This document shows positions 11,627 to 24,727 of a DNA stretch of 64,000 bases, in pieces. Each line of letters begins with the position of its first letter. Positions within the stretch are counted from its first letter, which is position 1. Under the pieces are notes generated by a model. That model was not told the origin of the DNA. It was given only the letters and a program-made list of their open reading frames with translations, and ran no database searches. The stretch is from the NCBI GenBank assembly GCA_047495785.1, contig JBLDXI010000021.1:1550001-1614000 (forward strand). The letters are read 5' to 3'. The translations under genes were made by a program, and so were the position numbers. The stretch is from Lepidodermella squamata. Its lineage: Eukaryota; Gastrotricha.

Positions 11627-13215
11627 TAGATTAAAAAACGCCTTTTATATGTGGCTAGAAAAATAAGGGCGGACTACCTTCAAGTTGAATTTAAATAACT
11701 ATTAAAAGAAGTTCTAGAGGAGCTTGACCTTTCCAGTCGAAATGTATGAGAATGTGCGAAGGTGGCAAAACTTTGACGGCGATCGCGTCACTGAAAGTAG
11801 TAGTTCATGGGATATTTATTACCGTCAGTAATCAAAAGATCACCGACTCTTACTCATCGGTGTGCATATTGCGATCCAGAAAAGGACAGAACTAATTATT
11901 TTTGCTTTGGCTAAGCCGTTGTGTTAGGCGTGACGCAACGTATCGCAAAGTTCAGATCTGCGCGACGATGGCGGGATGGCAGAGCGTCGATAGATAATTG
12001 ACGAGAAGCCGTACAAGGTGGTTGGCTATAACATCATCCTGCGGAATAGGCATCATCAATCACCCGGCCATTATTTCCTCCGAGGCGCGCGGGAGCGGCT
12101 CAACTCACAGGATAATCTCTCGCTTGCCGCGTGTTTATCTTTTACAATCGTAATAACATTATTATAACTCGAAAATTGTATCGATATCATCAGATCATTA
12201 CTCATCACCGCCGCGTGTTTTAACTGACCCGACGATCAATTATTACAGGTAAAACAAGATCAGCAGCCAAAAACACTCAGCGCCGACTTGTGAAGTTCAG
12301 GTGCCAGCTCTCGAAGCGCGCTTTTAACGCGCTCGCGCACTTGAGGCGACTTTGTGCGCGCACACCCGAGCGCGGCTCCATTTGCGTTCGTTACACGCCG
12401 CGGGCGATACATATTACGAGTATTTGCGATGTCCACGCGATGTGCACGTGAATAACGCGATTTATTGCCGGAAAAAAATAATTAGGTTTTAGGACGCGAT
12501 TAATTTATCTGTCGCAAGCATCATCAGTTCACGTGAAACGCCTTCTCTGCGGTCAGCTAAGCGGCTAAATATAATCAGCCTTAAACCGGATTCCAGTGAT
12601 GCTGAGTTGAAATCAAAGTAAGTCATGGCGATCATACGGTTTCAGCTATAATGAGCTTATGACACCCGGTTGTAGCTATAAAAAATCACGCCTAATATCA
12701 TTATCTTCAATATTTTAATTTTATTCGCGTTTCTGTGTCAATGAGTAGCACGGTTACAACAAAAATAGTCTTACAGGTGCATAGACGTAGATGCTTAAAC
12801 CTGATGTGCGTAAACGGATTTTTTCCCAAAGACATGCCGTAGCCTAAAACCACATATTGACGTCCGCGATAACACGGGGTAGCTAAGAAAAACTAATTTG
12901 CACAAATATACAGACATTATCTGATAAAGCACGATATTGGTTGATCATAAAAATCAGATTGAGAAATGACACAACGCAGATGGCAGCTTGCTACGAGGAC
13001 AATTAACCTTTTCGTCGCCAAGAAATCGACTCACAAATGAGATGGTTTAGGTGTCTCATCGGTACAAAATCATAACAAGAAAGCCGCAATTCAAACATGG
13101 CTAGTTTTATGCTATACACAGTTTTTATTTCTGTTATACATATCACCGAATGCGAAAGAGGAATTTCAATAGATTTCAAAGTTTCGCAGTCATTGCCAGG
13201 GTGCTGTTAATTTCA
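11627..13215. other. Spacer upstream of glass, downstream of LETM1
   Basis: About 1.6 kb with no coding or RNA gene recognised. It is one of the larger spacers in this half of the window, which suits a developmentally regulated promoter for glass. It includes a GC-rich island with CG/GCGC runs (about 12290-12420) flanked by AT-rich DNA. Confidence 0.4.
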
Positions 13216-15400
13216 TTACTTCTTCGTTTCGCCCACCGTGTTTGTCTCGGCGAGCCGGTCTTCTTTCTTGATCAACTCGATCACCTCCCGCAAGTTCTTG
13301 TCCTTGACATCGACGTTTTCCTCGTCGAGGAGGTCAATTACTTTCATAACCTATAAAAAGACCGTTATCAATTAATTTGTTTTGAAATGAGGGAAGACCG
13401 TGAGTTGGCGTAATTGAGGGGAAGCCTTAAAAACCCAACGACCCTGTAACCCGGAAGTGGACAAGAAAAATATTAACCTCGTTAACGCTGATGAAACCGT
13501 CGTTGTTTTCGTCAAGGATTGAAATGATGCGCTTGAGACGCGTCTCGTCCTTCACATTTTTCAGCCGCTTGACGGTCGCTAGCAGTTCATCGATGTGAAC
13601 AACATATTGCCGTTCGACGTCCGGCGGCAGGGAATCGAGCTGCGACGCTTCCTCCTCGGCCTTGTTGAGAATTTTAGTCACGCGCGCCTTCAAATACCGG
13701 TTAACACGGCTGTCAGTCAACGCCATGTCTTTCTTCGCTTTTTCCTCGCCATGTTTAGCAACATTGTCCTTATTCAAGGTGGTTAGCAATTCGGCCATAT
13801 CGCTGCGAAGTTCCTTGATTTGAACAGCGTCGATATTCATATTGCGTTCAGTAGCCAGGGCCTCGATCGCGGACTCGAGAGCGTCGACATCCTCAACTGA
13901 AACTTCAATTGGCGGCTTGTCGTCTTTGATTTTTTTCGCGGGAATTGAATACCCGGCTCCGGCGGGTAGTTGCTTGTCAACAGCCATTTCTTGAGAAACA
14001 AGAGGCGGGGGCGGGGCGACAATAGCTTTTTTGCCTTCTTTCTTCGATTCCTCCCAGTCCGCCTCTGATTTCTTTTCCTCAACCTTCTCGCGTTCAATTT
14101 CTTCCATCTCAGATTTCAGCCATTCCAACTTGGCTTTAGGATCGACCTTACCACCAGACTTCTCTTGCAGCATAACTTTCGCTTCCTCAGCAGCTCCGAC
14201 AGGCAGTTGAGAGATAGCCTCAGAAAGTTGCTCTTCTGGTTGAGCGTCCGATGGCAGGTAGAGAGCACGAGAAAACAGCAGTAAAGATACGGGTACTTTT
14301 CGGTTTAAATGCAAATCTAACCAGGACGACAGTTGTTCCCGTAATCGCTCGACTGGAACACCATAGCTCTTCATACCACGAGCATGACAGGCGGCTTGGA
14401 GCTCCTCCTCGTTCATGGCATGAAGACCCTCCTTTTCAATTTGCTTATCATCCGCTTGGAGATCGCGAAGTTTCATTCTAAGTTGAAATCGCAAAATCTG
14501 GCTAGTTCCGACCGTGTTCAAGTCCAATACACGACACAGGGCCTGCAACTGGCCGTGAGACATACTATCCAGGGTCATTTCATCCTCGAATAATTTCGAG
14601 AATTTCACGATTTCATCGATTGTAACTACACCCTGTCGGTTACGCGCTTTATCCAAAAATTTGTAAAATTCGTGGACAGTCGGAATATCTCCACTAGCTC
14701 GAGCCGCGTCTATTTCAGCAGTATCTTTTAGGGTCTCCTGAAGAAATTTGGCCATTTCCAATTTAGCTTTCACCTGCTTGCGAATCTTTTTCTCCTTGGT
14801 TTCTTTTTCCTCAAAAGTAGAAGGCAGCATGTTGGGGAACAGTTTCAGCAAGAAAGGCAACGCAAATTCAGCGAAAGGAATAGCGACGATTACTACGAAA
14901 GGCACTAGTCGAAACATATCACCCGTAGTCTTGATCAATTGTTGGCGTTCTCGCCGGGTCAATTCATCGCCCTGAAGAATACGCCACACTAAACGCGATG
15001 AAATTTTCATTTCATAGCCCAGCAGCTTAGTCCCATGCCAGTAGTGCTTTAATTCGTCAATAAAACGACGATATAGCGACTTTTTAGGCACTTCAACCTC
15101 AGTAGGCGCCGGTTTAGCTACATCGCTAGCAGCCGGCTTCTTGGTTTCGTCCACCCCGGTTGACAGAAATCGAACTTGAAGCGGGTTTAATCTCAGACTG
15201 GTAGACAGAGCATAATTTCGCTGGATCAGTTGATTTTTGGGGCAACATGCGCAAAAATGGCGATTATGCGCAGTTGAATTAGTCGAAAAGGCACAACCAT
15301 GTGATAAGGCGGGGTGAAACGTCGAGGCAGAATGGCGCACCAGGCGCCAGCGAACGCCGTTGCTACCTCCGGTCAATCCAACAGAAAGAATACGGTTCAT
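13216..15400 (-). CDS. LETM1: LETM1, inner mitochondrial membrane cation/proton exchange protein
   Basis: LETM1 maintains mitochondrial K+/Ca2+ balance and volume at the inner membrane. Exons are 15400-13478 and 13350-13216 (685 residues; human 739). The N terminus is basic and Ser-rich, a typical targeting region (MNRILSVGLTGG...). A hydrophobic segment FVVIVAIPFAEFALPFLLKL is followed by KLFPNMLPSTFE, the LETM1 signature. The ribosome-binding-like LETM domain follows (LQALCRVLDLNTVGTSQILRF). Long coiled coils and a C-terminal EF-hand (DENNDGFISVNEV) end the protein. The last intron falls right at the end of the EF-hand loop. An upstream in-frame ATG at 15454 exists, but 15400 gives the better presequence. 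It starts about 150 bp after the SEPSECS stop on the same strand. Confidence 0.93.
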
Positions 15401-15552
15401 CAAACCAAATTCATTACGTATAATCAATAAAAAATCTAAACAAATGAATAACATTGACCAAGTTTAATCAATCTTATCACAAAAAATCATAAAAAATAAT
15501 ATTGATTTTTCTCCCAAATTTGACATGGATTTGTGCGGTAATATCATTGCAA

Positions 15553-17286
15553 TCACAACTCGGTTATCATAGGATTATCTCTTGCCGATTTTTTAGCCTC
15601 GTCTTTCAGCAGTTTGTCTATGCGATTGATAAAAACGTCTATGTCTTGCTGTGTCATGCCAACAGAAGCGGCTGCTGTGAAATATGGCAGTGGATACCTG
15701 GAAGAGTGAGCACCCCACCCAACGAAGTCTGTACCGCAAATGGTTTGGCGGGTCGAAACGGGAACAACGCGGCATCCGGAAACACAACGCATGAATAATT
15801 TAGCACCAATCGCAGTTAAATCATTCTTGGCCGATGATGACGAGTCACGGCTTTCTGAGGCCTGAAATGCCACGGCTATCGAAATTTGATTGCCAGGTGT
15901 ATTTAATACCGTCAAGCCGTGATTGGCGGCTAATTTTGTTAGTGATGATTTCAAAACGTTATAAAGACGTTTTCGTTCTTTCAGCATTCCTTCCACTCCA
16001 ATTCGACCCAGGCTTAACAAAGTTATCAACAAATCTGTGCTCGGCACGGCAGAGGCACGACCGGGATAAGTATCAGCGATGTTTTGGATAAACTTCTCAT
16101 CAAAGCCAGCAACAATAGCACCGCCTACCTATTAATTGAGAAAAAATTAATTATTTCAAAAAATACTCTATTAGAATTCTATTTTGAATCAATCATAAAT
16201 TTATGCTTCATCATTTTCATCAAGTTGCTTGATAACTCACCGGTACCATGAAATTTTTGTCTGTTGATTGGACAAAGCAGTCGATGCGACCATTCGACCG
16301 GTGAGTTGTCTCTATCAAATGACACGCTTTCGATGACTGCAAACCATAAGCGTTATTGACGATATGTGCAACGTTATATTTGGCACAAAGCGCGCCAATT
16401 TCCACCAAACTACAGTCATAAATAATGTTTAATTTTCCGTGACTTAAAGCGGAGGGCGGCCACTTACCTGTCAAAAGCACGGGGTGCAAAACAGCTTGTT
16501 GTTGACAAAACGCATAAAATCGAGTCGGCGCCATGTTCTACAATAGCCCGCTCGATCGCGTCCAGGTCGGTGCCAATTTCGTCGCCATTAATTGCGCCCT
16601 CGATAACAATAGGTTCTAGACCGGCTGTACTTATGCATTTGAACGCCGACTTTTGGTCGATTCGCGGCCAAATAACAAAGCGCGCATTCTTCCGCGTTTG
16701 CTTCAGGGTCAACATGCAGAGGGTAAGCGACATTCCAGTCGCCATCGGGACGACAAAACACGAAGCTGTTGAGCGGATTCCGCATACTTCGCGAATCACA
16801 TGGAGCGCCAGGGCGTTGGCTAATTTCGAGCAGATGCTCGACCCGGCGGCTTTCGGCTGAACGTCCATCAAACTACCTGATCTGCCAATACCATGTGACA
16901 TATAAAAATGGCGTTTGGCTACAAGTGACGAGTAAACACGGCCTTCTCGTTCTCCGACTCCGCAGTTGCCACTAAAATTATTACTATCCATGGATGACAA
17001 TTCATTGAGAAACTGGGGACAAAAACAGATGAATCGATAAAAAAAACTTCTAGAAATTGGACAAACCGATTCGATTGTCAGGTCATCTAAAGGCTCGTCC
17101 AATAACCGTCGCTATAGTGTTGAAATAGGTGTGAATCTTTCGATTATCAGACAATCATGAAGAACACACCTGCTCCAGTAGAGTTCTAAGCAGCTTCTTT
17201 CGCGCATTTTTCGAGTCGTTCGCCTGTTGAATGTAGGTTTTAGACCCCAGCAGTTTGGTACAAGCAGCCGCAAGGTCGCTATCCAT
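15553..17286 (-). CDS. SEPSECS: O-phosphoseryl-tRNA(Sec) selenium transferase
   Basis: PLP enzyme that converts phosphoseryl-tRNA(Sec) to selenocysteinyl-tRNA(Sec), the last step of Sec synthesis in eukaryotes. Five exons: 17286-17170, 17111-17067, 17012-16468, 16409-16241 and 16128-15553 (483 residues; human 501). Diagnostic blocks are [80 protein letters not shown] and the PLP-lysine segment [10 protein letters not shown]. The 54-nt intron between exons 2 and 3 has no stop and keeps frame, so unspliced RNA would also be translatable; removing it gives [17 protein letters not shown], which fits the family. The gene shows that this organism has a selenocysteine pathway. LETM1 follows about 150 bp downstream. 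Confidence 0.95.
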
Positions 17287-17685
17287 GTCTAGTGGTGTTT
17301 CATAAAACACTAAAAATGTTGAAAAATGCACTTTTACTGCATATATACTGATGATTTCTTCACAGTTTTATCTTTATCAAATCATTTACCATCTACACAG
17401 GAAAGTTTGAAACGATCCGTTCCGAGGAGCGGTAAAAACAAAACAAACGCAATACACAACAGGCACACATTAGCAACAGCGATTTACACATTTATAACAC
17501 TCTGTTTCATAAAGCAAAGCGCACGTTCATATAGTTGGAATGGAAAATATAAGAAGGTCACAACATGACTGCGTTTTGTTTTTACATCCATTAGGAATTG
17601 ACTACAACGAGGCTGTTAGAAACCGGATCAATTAATGCGAACTCACAATATTATTTTTATAAAGTTACAAGAGGCGAGGCGGAAA
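17287..17685. other. Spacer between GPAM and SEPSECS
   Basis: About 400 bp, AT-rich, with no gene recognised. It should contain the GPAM 3' UTR and the SEPSECS 5' leader. The minus strand reads AACATTTTTAG at 17320-17310, 23 nt before the SEPSECS ATG. Confidence 0.4.
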
Positions 17686-20590
17686 TTATGTGTCTAATAC
17701 ACGGTTGATGAGAGAATAGGCAGGTTTAGACCGACTTGGGTATTCAGAGCCAGGAAATAACCTGTAGAACTCGAGAAGAGAAATGAGGTATTCAACAGCG
17801 TTCATGTCTTGCCCGGGATACGACCCCAGTTCAAAAAACGTGCCCCCTCGATCGCCCATGGCACGACGCTTCACATAACCCAAATGTTCGAAGCACTTTA
17901 ACGCGTTCGATAGAGTCACAATCGAAGCAGATTCAGCGAAGAAGATGTTACCATCATCGAACGTATCGATTGCATCGCGCTGGCAGAGGGAAATGAAGTC
18001 GCGGTCTAATGAGGAAAAGTAGTTACTTGGTGGGAGATGACAAATAGAAAATGCCAACCTTTTTGGATCAAGCCAGGATCGTCGACGAAGCTACCAACGT
18101 TGCAAGCGGTGACCCACATCGATTCGAGAAGTGGTAACAGATAGCTATGAAATTCGATGAGACGTTTCGCAGCGGACACTGCGTTCATTAAATCGAGTTC
18201 AATCGTTGGGCCTTTGATCACATTTTCGTTATTGTTATTAGCTGCAGCCATACCGGCCGGAGCTTCAAAATGGGGCTCATGATCACTCTCGTCATCTTCT
18301 TCTTGGCCGAAATAACCCATCTCATCAGAATCAGAATAATCATCGTCACCGTTTTCCTGGAGATCGACGACATCGTGATTAACGTAAGGTCGAGTAGGCG
18401 CATCGCGATAGCGAAGAAGTTTGCAATTCAAGAGTCTATTCAACGCAGAGTTTAGTTCGGACGAGAGGGTGCGACAAGGCTATGGAAACATGAAACTTGA
18501 ACACTCTGTATATCAAAATGATTGCCCTCTCACCGGAATAAAAAACAGCTCTTTAACCAGTAATTTGCACAATACTTCGGCTCGTTCCAACAAAACATTC
18601 TGATCCATCTTATATGGAGTATCAGCAGTTTCATCGCCAGCAGTGCCATCTTCCTCAGGATTAAACGTGACACTAGCACTAATTTGGCTCAGTTGGCTTT
18701 TGGACAACTTAGTGGAAGCTACGAAACAAGTCGCAACTACGGCTTCAGCAGCAAATACGACCAACACACGAGCGGCAAAGTAATTCAAAGTGAGGATGCT
18801 TTTCAGCTCGAGGGATGGCCGTAAAAACATTGATAGACCGTAATTATCCTTGATTTTCTGTTGAACAATGAATTAAGCATTCGTTTCAAGTTCTTTCCCG
18901 GCAACTTACCTCGCATCTTAACACTGAGCTACCGATGACTTTAGCAGCGTAAAGAACAGCTTCAGACATTCCGTCCAGGTCATCATCGCAGAAAGTAACG
19001 TCATAGCCACGAGTTAGAACTTCCTGACGCAGAATCCTCATGTGCTTGGCTATGTTTATAATTCTTTCGCCTTGGCGAAACTTGGTGAGCATTAAAAATG
19101 CCAAAGCATGAGTCAGAGCAATAGGAGTTATCCGCGAGCAATCGTAAATAACATGCTGGGCCATCAAAGACGCTGCGTTTGTAATATCCGCCGATGTCGC
19201 TCCAGGTGATGCAGCATTTCGTGTAACAATCGCCAAACTTTGTTTCGATTCCATGCTCTTTGCGCGAGTAACGAACTCTCTTAGCGAAAATGGCTCGCCA
19301 AAATCGACGCGAATGAGTCCGCAATAAGTTCGCAATAAATTGAAACCAGCCTTGATCGAAGACCACAGATTCTCGTTTTGTTTGGGCTGGCCAAGTTGTT
19401 GGTTAACCAGGTCTTCCAATTCGAATACTCGTTCGTAGGTAAAACTTGTTGGTACTATACAAACATCGGGTGTATCCTCTTTGTCGAGACAGTCAATGAG
19501 CAAAGATATCAGCCCAATGCGAGGAGTGCAGGGGCGTCCATTGCGAGTTCTGGTTCCTTCAATATAAAATTCCACACTCTGGTTATCAGATAGCAAAGTT
19601 TGCAAAGTCCATCTCAACACAGCTCGGCTAACAGCGTCGTCTTCTTCAGCGGCTCCACCAATGCGAGGATTGCCCGCAGCCTCGGAAACCGACAACTGAG
19701 TTAGAGATTTCGAAGAAGTGAGCGCGTTAATACTTCCTTGACGACCCATAACGCCACTCCGTTTAATGAAAAAGCCACCAGCATTTTTGATAGCAGTTCT
19801 ACAGAAAATATAAGCCATAAATTGCGGCACAAGTTGCTTCAGTTACAAAATCGAACCTGACAATTGGAAAGTCGAGATTGTTGCCAGATGCTATGTAAGG
19901 CAAAGGAAAATCATTGCAGAAGGCAATCAGCGCCAAAATTAAATAGTCCAAATGGCTTGTATGGAGCGGTAGGAAGACGCATGGAACTCGCTCAATAGTT
20001 TCATTCTCCTGGGCTGCCAGGTATTTACATGCATCTTTGATCGCAAGAATTCGACCCTCGTCCACGATTATCCCTCTCGATATTACCGGAAATAACTAAA
20101 CCATAAATATTTAACTTCATAAAGCGCCAGAAAGCAACAAATTAGTCTGACTCACCTTAAAGAAAACGTAACCAACGAATCGGAAAAATATTGTATTGAA
20201 GCCCGTTTCTACAGCCTTCAAACACCGCTGGATGCCGGTAATTCCGGTTCGATTTATTACGTCTTCGCTCAGCTTCAATTCATTGATATCCTTGCATTTG
20301 AGGCGTAAGTATTTTTGAGAGTGATGCCGTGTAAAGCAGTAGTAGAAGTCGCTAAAATAGACTCTGGAGTAACTGCCAGGATAATTCATGATGTTTCTCC
20401 AGCCGTATATTTGATAGAAATTTCGATTAGACAGCGTCTAATGTTAGATAAATTGAATCACAGTTGATAACATAATTGATCTTGAGCGACTTACCGAGCT
20501 AAGTTGCATGCAAGCACAGCAATAACCGACGCGCGACGCTTCTTTCTCAGACATAGGCGGAGAGAGTAAGTATTTAGTTTTCATGGACAT
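17686..20590 (-). CDS. GPAM: Mitochondrial glycerol-3-phosphate acyltransferase (GPAT1/2 type)
   Basis: Acylates glycerol-3-phosphate at the outer mitochondrial membrane, the first step of glycerolipid synthesis. Seven exons: 20590-20495, 20437-20156, 20095-19857, 19798-18910, 18857-18534, 18479-18059 and 18005-17686 (856 residues; human GPAM 828). The acyltransferase motif HTSHLD (HX4D) sits in FLPLHTSHLDYLILAL, followed by YIASGNNLDFPI, GGFFIKRSG, the block FYIEGTRTRNG and LGQPKQNENLWS. These match GPAM rather than the peroxisomal DHAP acyltransferase GNPAT. The C-terminal part ends FFAESASIVTLSNALKCFE, as in GPAM (YAESATY...). The N-terminal block VGYCCACMQLSS fits the human VGRCCYSC region. 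The first ATG (20590) follows an acceptor at 20609, so a non-coding leader exon or leader splice is possible. Confidence 0.93.
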
Positions 20591-21754
20591 GACAGACTCG
20601 ACCTCATTCTGCGAATAGAAATATAGCAGATTGACAAATGATATTCCAGTCATACCCTTGACAAGAATGATCGCCTGTAGCATCCATTGCTCCGCGTCCC
20701 TGCTGCCATTGGAGCAGGTCTGTTAGGTAGCTTACCCTGACCATCATTGAGCCAAACCACCATTTAATATTTTCCCGTAAAAACCTATCATTTGAAGGCA
20801 TTGATGAAATGTGATCGCTGAAGTAGCTAGGTAACAAAACACGATGCCACTCCCAACTTCTATGTACAACGAAATACGAAGTACAAATACATACAATACG
20901 AAGACCTTCAGAGCAACTCGTCACTAATAGATATATAGATCTTTGGAGGATTAATTAGGGCAGATGTCTCTGAGCCACCGGCCGTCGAGAGGATATGGGA
21001 TACGGGATACGGCAGGCCACATATGCTCGCAACGGGAGTCTGATCATTCACGGATGGATGGATGTTAAACCCTGTTAGACCCTGTTAGACATAGTGCCGA
21101 CAAAAGTATGGATAACAGAGATTGAAACGCAGCCCACCACAGCTGAGTGAAAATAAAGTTCGCAACTTGATTGGTTTATATAAAAAGTATCGGTAAAATG
21201 AGCAGAAAGAGTTGCTAAGAGTTGCCAACTGGGTTACTGATAATGAGAGAATGATTTTTTTCCTCTGCTCGATGATGACTTTTTCCTCATTATCAAGACA
21301 TCAAGATATTCATGTAAGGAATGGCGGGCTGTGGTAATAAGCGAAACGAAACGAAAAACAAAGCGATACCGTTCAAGCAGCCAATCACGGTCTCCGGCAA
21401 GCAGTAGGTACCAATTCGCCTACCATCGCTTCCGGCGAATATTGCCCTTATGACGCGCCCTTCGAGTCTTTTGTCCCGAAAAACACATGCGGCAGTAATT
21501 ATTCGAATTGACATATGAAAAACTCCAAAATAGGTCTCTTACTATTTTTATTATCAAATTTTGCTTTTGCTTATAATTTTATTAACTTATTGTCGTCGGA
21601 AAAACGTGTGCGGCTAGCTGAACCACCGACTGTCGAGCTTCATGCTTAAACCCTGATGCTCGAGGCGAGGCCCTGCTCGGGTTCCGATTGACGCTTTCCC
21701 ACCTTTGGTCGGAGTCTTCATCGGTGGTTTGGCATCGACATTCTCCGAACGCCG
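20591..21754. other. Spacer between divergent GPAM and GLT1D1 genes
   Basis: About 1.15 kb. No coding or RNA gene is supported. It contains a short direct repeat (CCCTGTTAGA twice, near 21069-21090). The region presumably holds two divergent promoters and any GPAM leader exon. Confidence 0.4.
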
Positions 21755-22934
21755 ATGCAGGCTTTTATTATTTATCGCGGCAGGTTCTGCTGCGGGAACT
21801 TCTCGACTGCAACCCATATAGCGTGAGTACTTGAGCTAAATCGAGACTTAGTTAGGTTATGGATTTCAGGTCAATGCTGAATCGGAATTTTACGGCACAA
21901 GTAATTGAAGTCAAGGAACTTGAATCCGTCAGTTCTGATAAGCTCGATCAGCTGAAACGAGCGAGTCTCTTAGTTGGAATCCATTTATTTCATTCGGGCA
22001 AAACTATATTAGGTACAATTGAGGTTAAGCAGAAATTCGTGAGTATTTAAGATTGTTAATTATTGATTTAGCTTTAAGGCAGCATGGAATAAGATGCCCC
22101 TACATCCTTATTGTTGGTGGAACGGATGTGAACGAATTTCACAACGACATCAAATGCAAAGCGATTATGTCTGCAGCTGTTGATTCTTCCATGGCTGTAA
22201 TATGCTTTTCCGAACAGTTGCGGCTTCGCATGTTGGATATATTCGGGACGGAAAGTTCCTCAAAGCTCAGAGTAATTAAGCCGGGAGTGGACGTCATTTC
22301 TTCCGATTCTTCAAACGTGGCGAGAACTTTGCTATATGAGAAAGCTCCCTCCTTCGATTATCAGCACTACTTAGTTTTAGTTGCTAACCTTCGTCCTGTG
22401 AAAGACGTTGCTTTTGTTTTAAACGAATTTTCATCCTATGTTAAAAAGCATAGCTTATCACTCGCAATGATCATCATTGGATCTGTGATTGACGATGAGT
22501 ATGCTAAAGAGGTCCTCAGCCAGGTTAACGCTCTCGATGGTATTTATTATATCGGATCTTTCCATAAGCGCGAAGCTCACGCTTTGATTAATGGTGCATT
22601 TGCATTAGTTAACTCTTCTATCAGTGAAGGCGTTTCAGTTGCTATACTAGAAGCCATGTTTTTGAGGACTCCGGTGATTGCTCGTAAAATTCCTGGCAAC
22701 GTGTCAGTAATTAGGCACTGCGAAAACGGTTTGTTATATGAAAATCCTGGTGAGTTCATATCTGCCTTAGACCTCTTGTTATCAGATGATAGCTTGCGTT
22801 GCCGGTTAATTGACCAGGCTTACTCGTATGTATCGCATAATCATAATATACAGGCGGAAGCATCTAGTTACCTCGATGTTTGTACCGGTGTTGTTTTCCC
22901 TGATCGATCACAGGTGCTCGTAGAGAAACAATAA
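21755..22934 (+). CDS. GLT1D1: GLT1D1-like family 1 glycosyltransferase
   Basis: Putative GT4-type glycosyltransferase of the animal GLT1D1 family; the acceptor is not known from sequence. Exons are 21755-21822, 21870-22012 and 22072-22934 (357 residues; human 346). Exon 1 supplies the N-terminal strand and the GN..TA motif (CCGNFSTATHI, compare TGNAVTAQRV in human), found by following the acceptor at 21869 back to a GTGAGT donor. Exon 3 has VGGTDVNEF, the phosphate-binding region LVLVANLRPVKD, and the nucleotide-sugar motif NSSISEGVSVAILEAM followed by PVIARKIPGN, all as in GLT1D1. The intron sizes (47 and 59 nt) are typical here. Without exon 1 one would wrongly start at 21859. Confidence 0.9.
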
Positions 22935-23175
22935 TTATTTTATTTCTTTGCTAGTTTCATTCTTACAAAATCCTATATGGGCTCATTGTTATGAATGTTG
23001 GTTGTTGCACTATCTATTCTTGCCCGCGAGAGTTGTGATTTCACTTACCACCATATTCTTGCGTGAAAATTATTTAATATACATAGTATACACATATTTT
23101 TGCTATTTTATTCAACTTCGTCAATGAAATGGGTTTTACTTCATTTGTCGAATTTTTATTTCCTAGAATTAGATA

Positions 23176-23930
23176 ATGGCCTTAAAGCTTTATTTCGACT
23201 TGATGTCTCAGCCCGCTAGGGCCTGCTACATGTTCCTGAAGGTAAACAAAATTCCATTTGTTCCCTGTCCTGTTGCTCTACGAAAGCGTAAGATATTAAT
23301 TATTGAGAAAATCTCGTCGCTTACAGTTTAACCTTAACTCACTTAGTTGAACACCGCAATGAGGAATTCGCGAAGATCAACCCATTTCAAAGAGTCCCTG
23401 TTATCGATGACCACGGTTTTGTTCTGACGGAAAGCATGGCTATTTTAAAATACCTCGCGTTGCAATACAAAACAGCTGAACACTGGTACCCGACGAAGGA
23501 TATCAAGCAGCAAGCTAGAATCGATGAATACCTTCATTGGCATCACTGGAACGTCCGATGGAATGGTTCAATGTATTTCCTGACTAGGGTCGTCAAGCCC
23601 TTGTTATCAGGTCGTGACGTTGACACGAAAAAGCTGGCACTTTATCGAAAGCAGCTCAACGAATCGACTACTCTCTTTGAGAAGTACTTTCTCGGCAACA
23701 ACCCGTTTATTTTTTCCAACGAAATCAGCATCGCCGACGTGCAGGCTCTAGTTGAATTCATGCAACCATTTGCTGCTGGTTACGACGTCTTTGCTGACCG
23801 ACCCAAGCTCTCAGCATGGCGTGACCGTGTCAAGGCTAAATTGCAACCGCATTTTGACGACGCTCATGAGATTGTGTACAAAGTTGCGAAGAGAACTGCA
23901 AGTTCCGAAGACCAAAATGCCAAACTGTGA
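23176..23930 (+). CDS. GSTT: Theta-class glutathione S-transferase
   Basis: Cytosolic enzyme conjugating glutathione to electrophiles. Exons are 23176-23287 and 23347-23930 (231 residues, family-typical). The thioredoxin-like N domain begins LKLYFDLMSQPARACY, with the theta-class SQP motif near the catalytic Ser. It continues INPFQRVPVIDDHGF and LTESMAILKYLA, the glutathione-binding ES pair. The C domain has the theta signature WYPTKDIKQQARIDEYLHW and ends with EIVYKVA. An AG at 23165-23166 lies 9 nt before the ATG, with no room for an exon of its own. RPL23A begins only 157 bp after the stop on the same strand. Confidence 0.93.
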
Positions 23931-24087
23931 ACAAATTCTTCCCAATGACCTTGACTTACTATCGTTATTACTTGGTTCTATGTGATCAATTTGCTTGCTG
24001 AAATATTCGTGCTTTTTCCTTTTTCTGAAATTCAATTTCGTATTTATTAATCGCACGTCTTGTTTTTTTAGATAGTTACTTGGTATA

Positions 24088-24727
24088 ATGGCTCCCAAGC
24101 CTCAGCCCAAGGAAGAAAAGGCGAAGGCCCCTGAGGCCAAGGCTGCGAAGTCACAGCCCGCCCCGGTTGTCGCTCCAGCTGCCGCTTCGAAGCCTGCTCC
24201 CCCCAAGGCCGAGAAGAAGGCCCCGAAGCCCGCTAAGGATAAGGGAAGCGCCAAGGCGCTCAAGGCCAAGAAGGCGGTCGCCAAGGGCACTCATCTTACC
24301 CGTCGGAGGAAGGTGCACACTGCCGTCCGTTTCCGCCGCCCCCACACCCTTCGCCCGCCGAAGAATCCCAAGTACCCGCGCACCGCGGCCCACCACTCGA
24401 ACCGCATGGACCAGTTCCGTGTCATCCGCTTCCCGTTGACCACTGAGTCGGCCATGAAGCGAATTGAAGACAACAACACCCTTGTTTTCATCGTTGACAA
24501 GAACGCCACCAAGCCTCAGATCAAGGAGTCGGTCAAGAAACTGTACAACGTTTCCGTCGCCAAGGTCAACACCCTGGTCCGACCTGATGGCAAGAAAAAG
24601 GCGTATGTCCGTCTAGCACCAGATCACGATGCTTTGGATCTGGCCAACAAGGTAAGAATATCAAGAATTTCAATAATCCGCATTTTAATAATATACTTGA
24701 TAATCTTTTCAGATCGGCATCATATAA
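24088..24727 (+). CDS. RPL23A: Large ribosomal subunit protein uL23 (RPL23A)
   Basis: Cytosolic 60S protein near the exit tunnel, a docking point for SRP and nascent-chain factors. Exons are 24088-24651 and 24713-24727; the second exon codes only IGII and the stop. The 192-residue product has an Ala/Lys/Pro-rich eukaryotic extension (about residues 1-70), then [18 protein letters not shown] and the uL23 fold ending [18 protein letters not shown]. Codon use is strongly biased to G/C-ending codons compared with neighbours, as expected for a highly expressed gene. TTTTTTTAG at 24071 lies 16 nt before the ATG. Confidence 0.98.

Noticed and set aside
17686-20590. Peroxisomal DHAP acyltransferase (GNPAT)
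   Set aside because: YIASGNNL, LGQPKQNENLW and the C-terminal AESA region match GPAM, not GNPAT.
21614-21817. Minus-strand ORF starting MGCSREVPAAEP, like a myristoylated small protein
   Set aside because: It is antisense to exon 1 of GLT1D1 (21755-21822). The plus-strand reading gives the conserved GN..TA motif and correct splicing.
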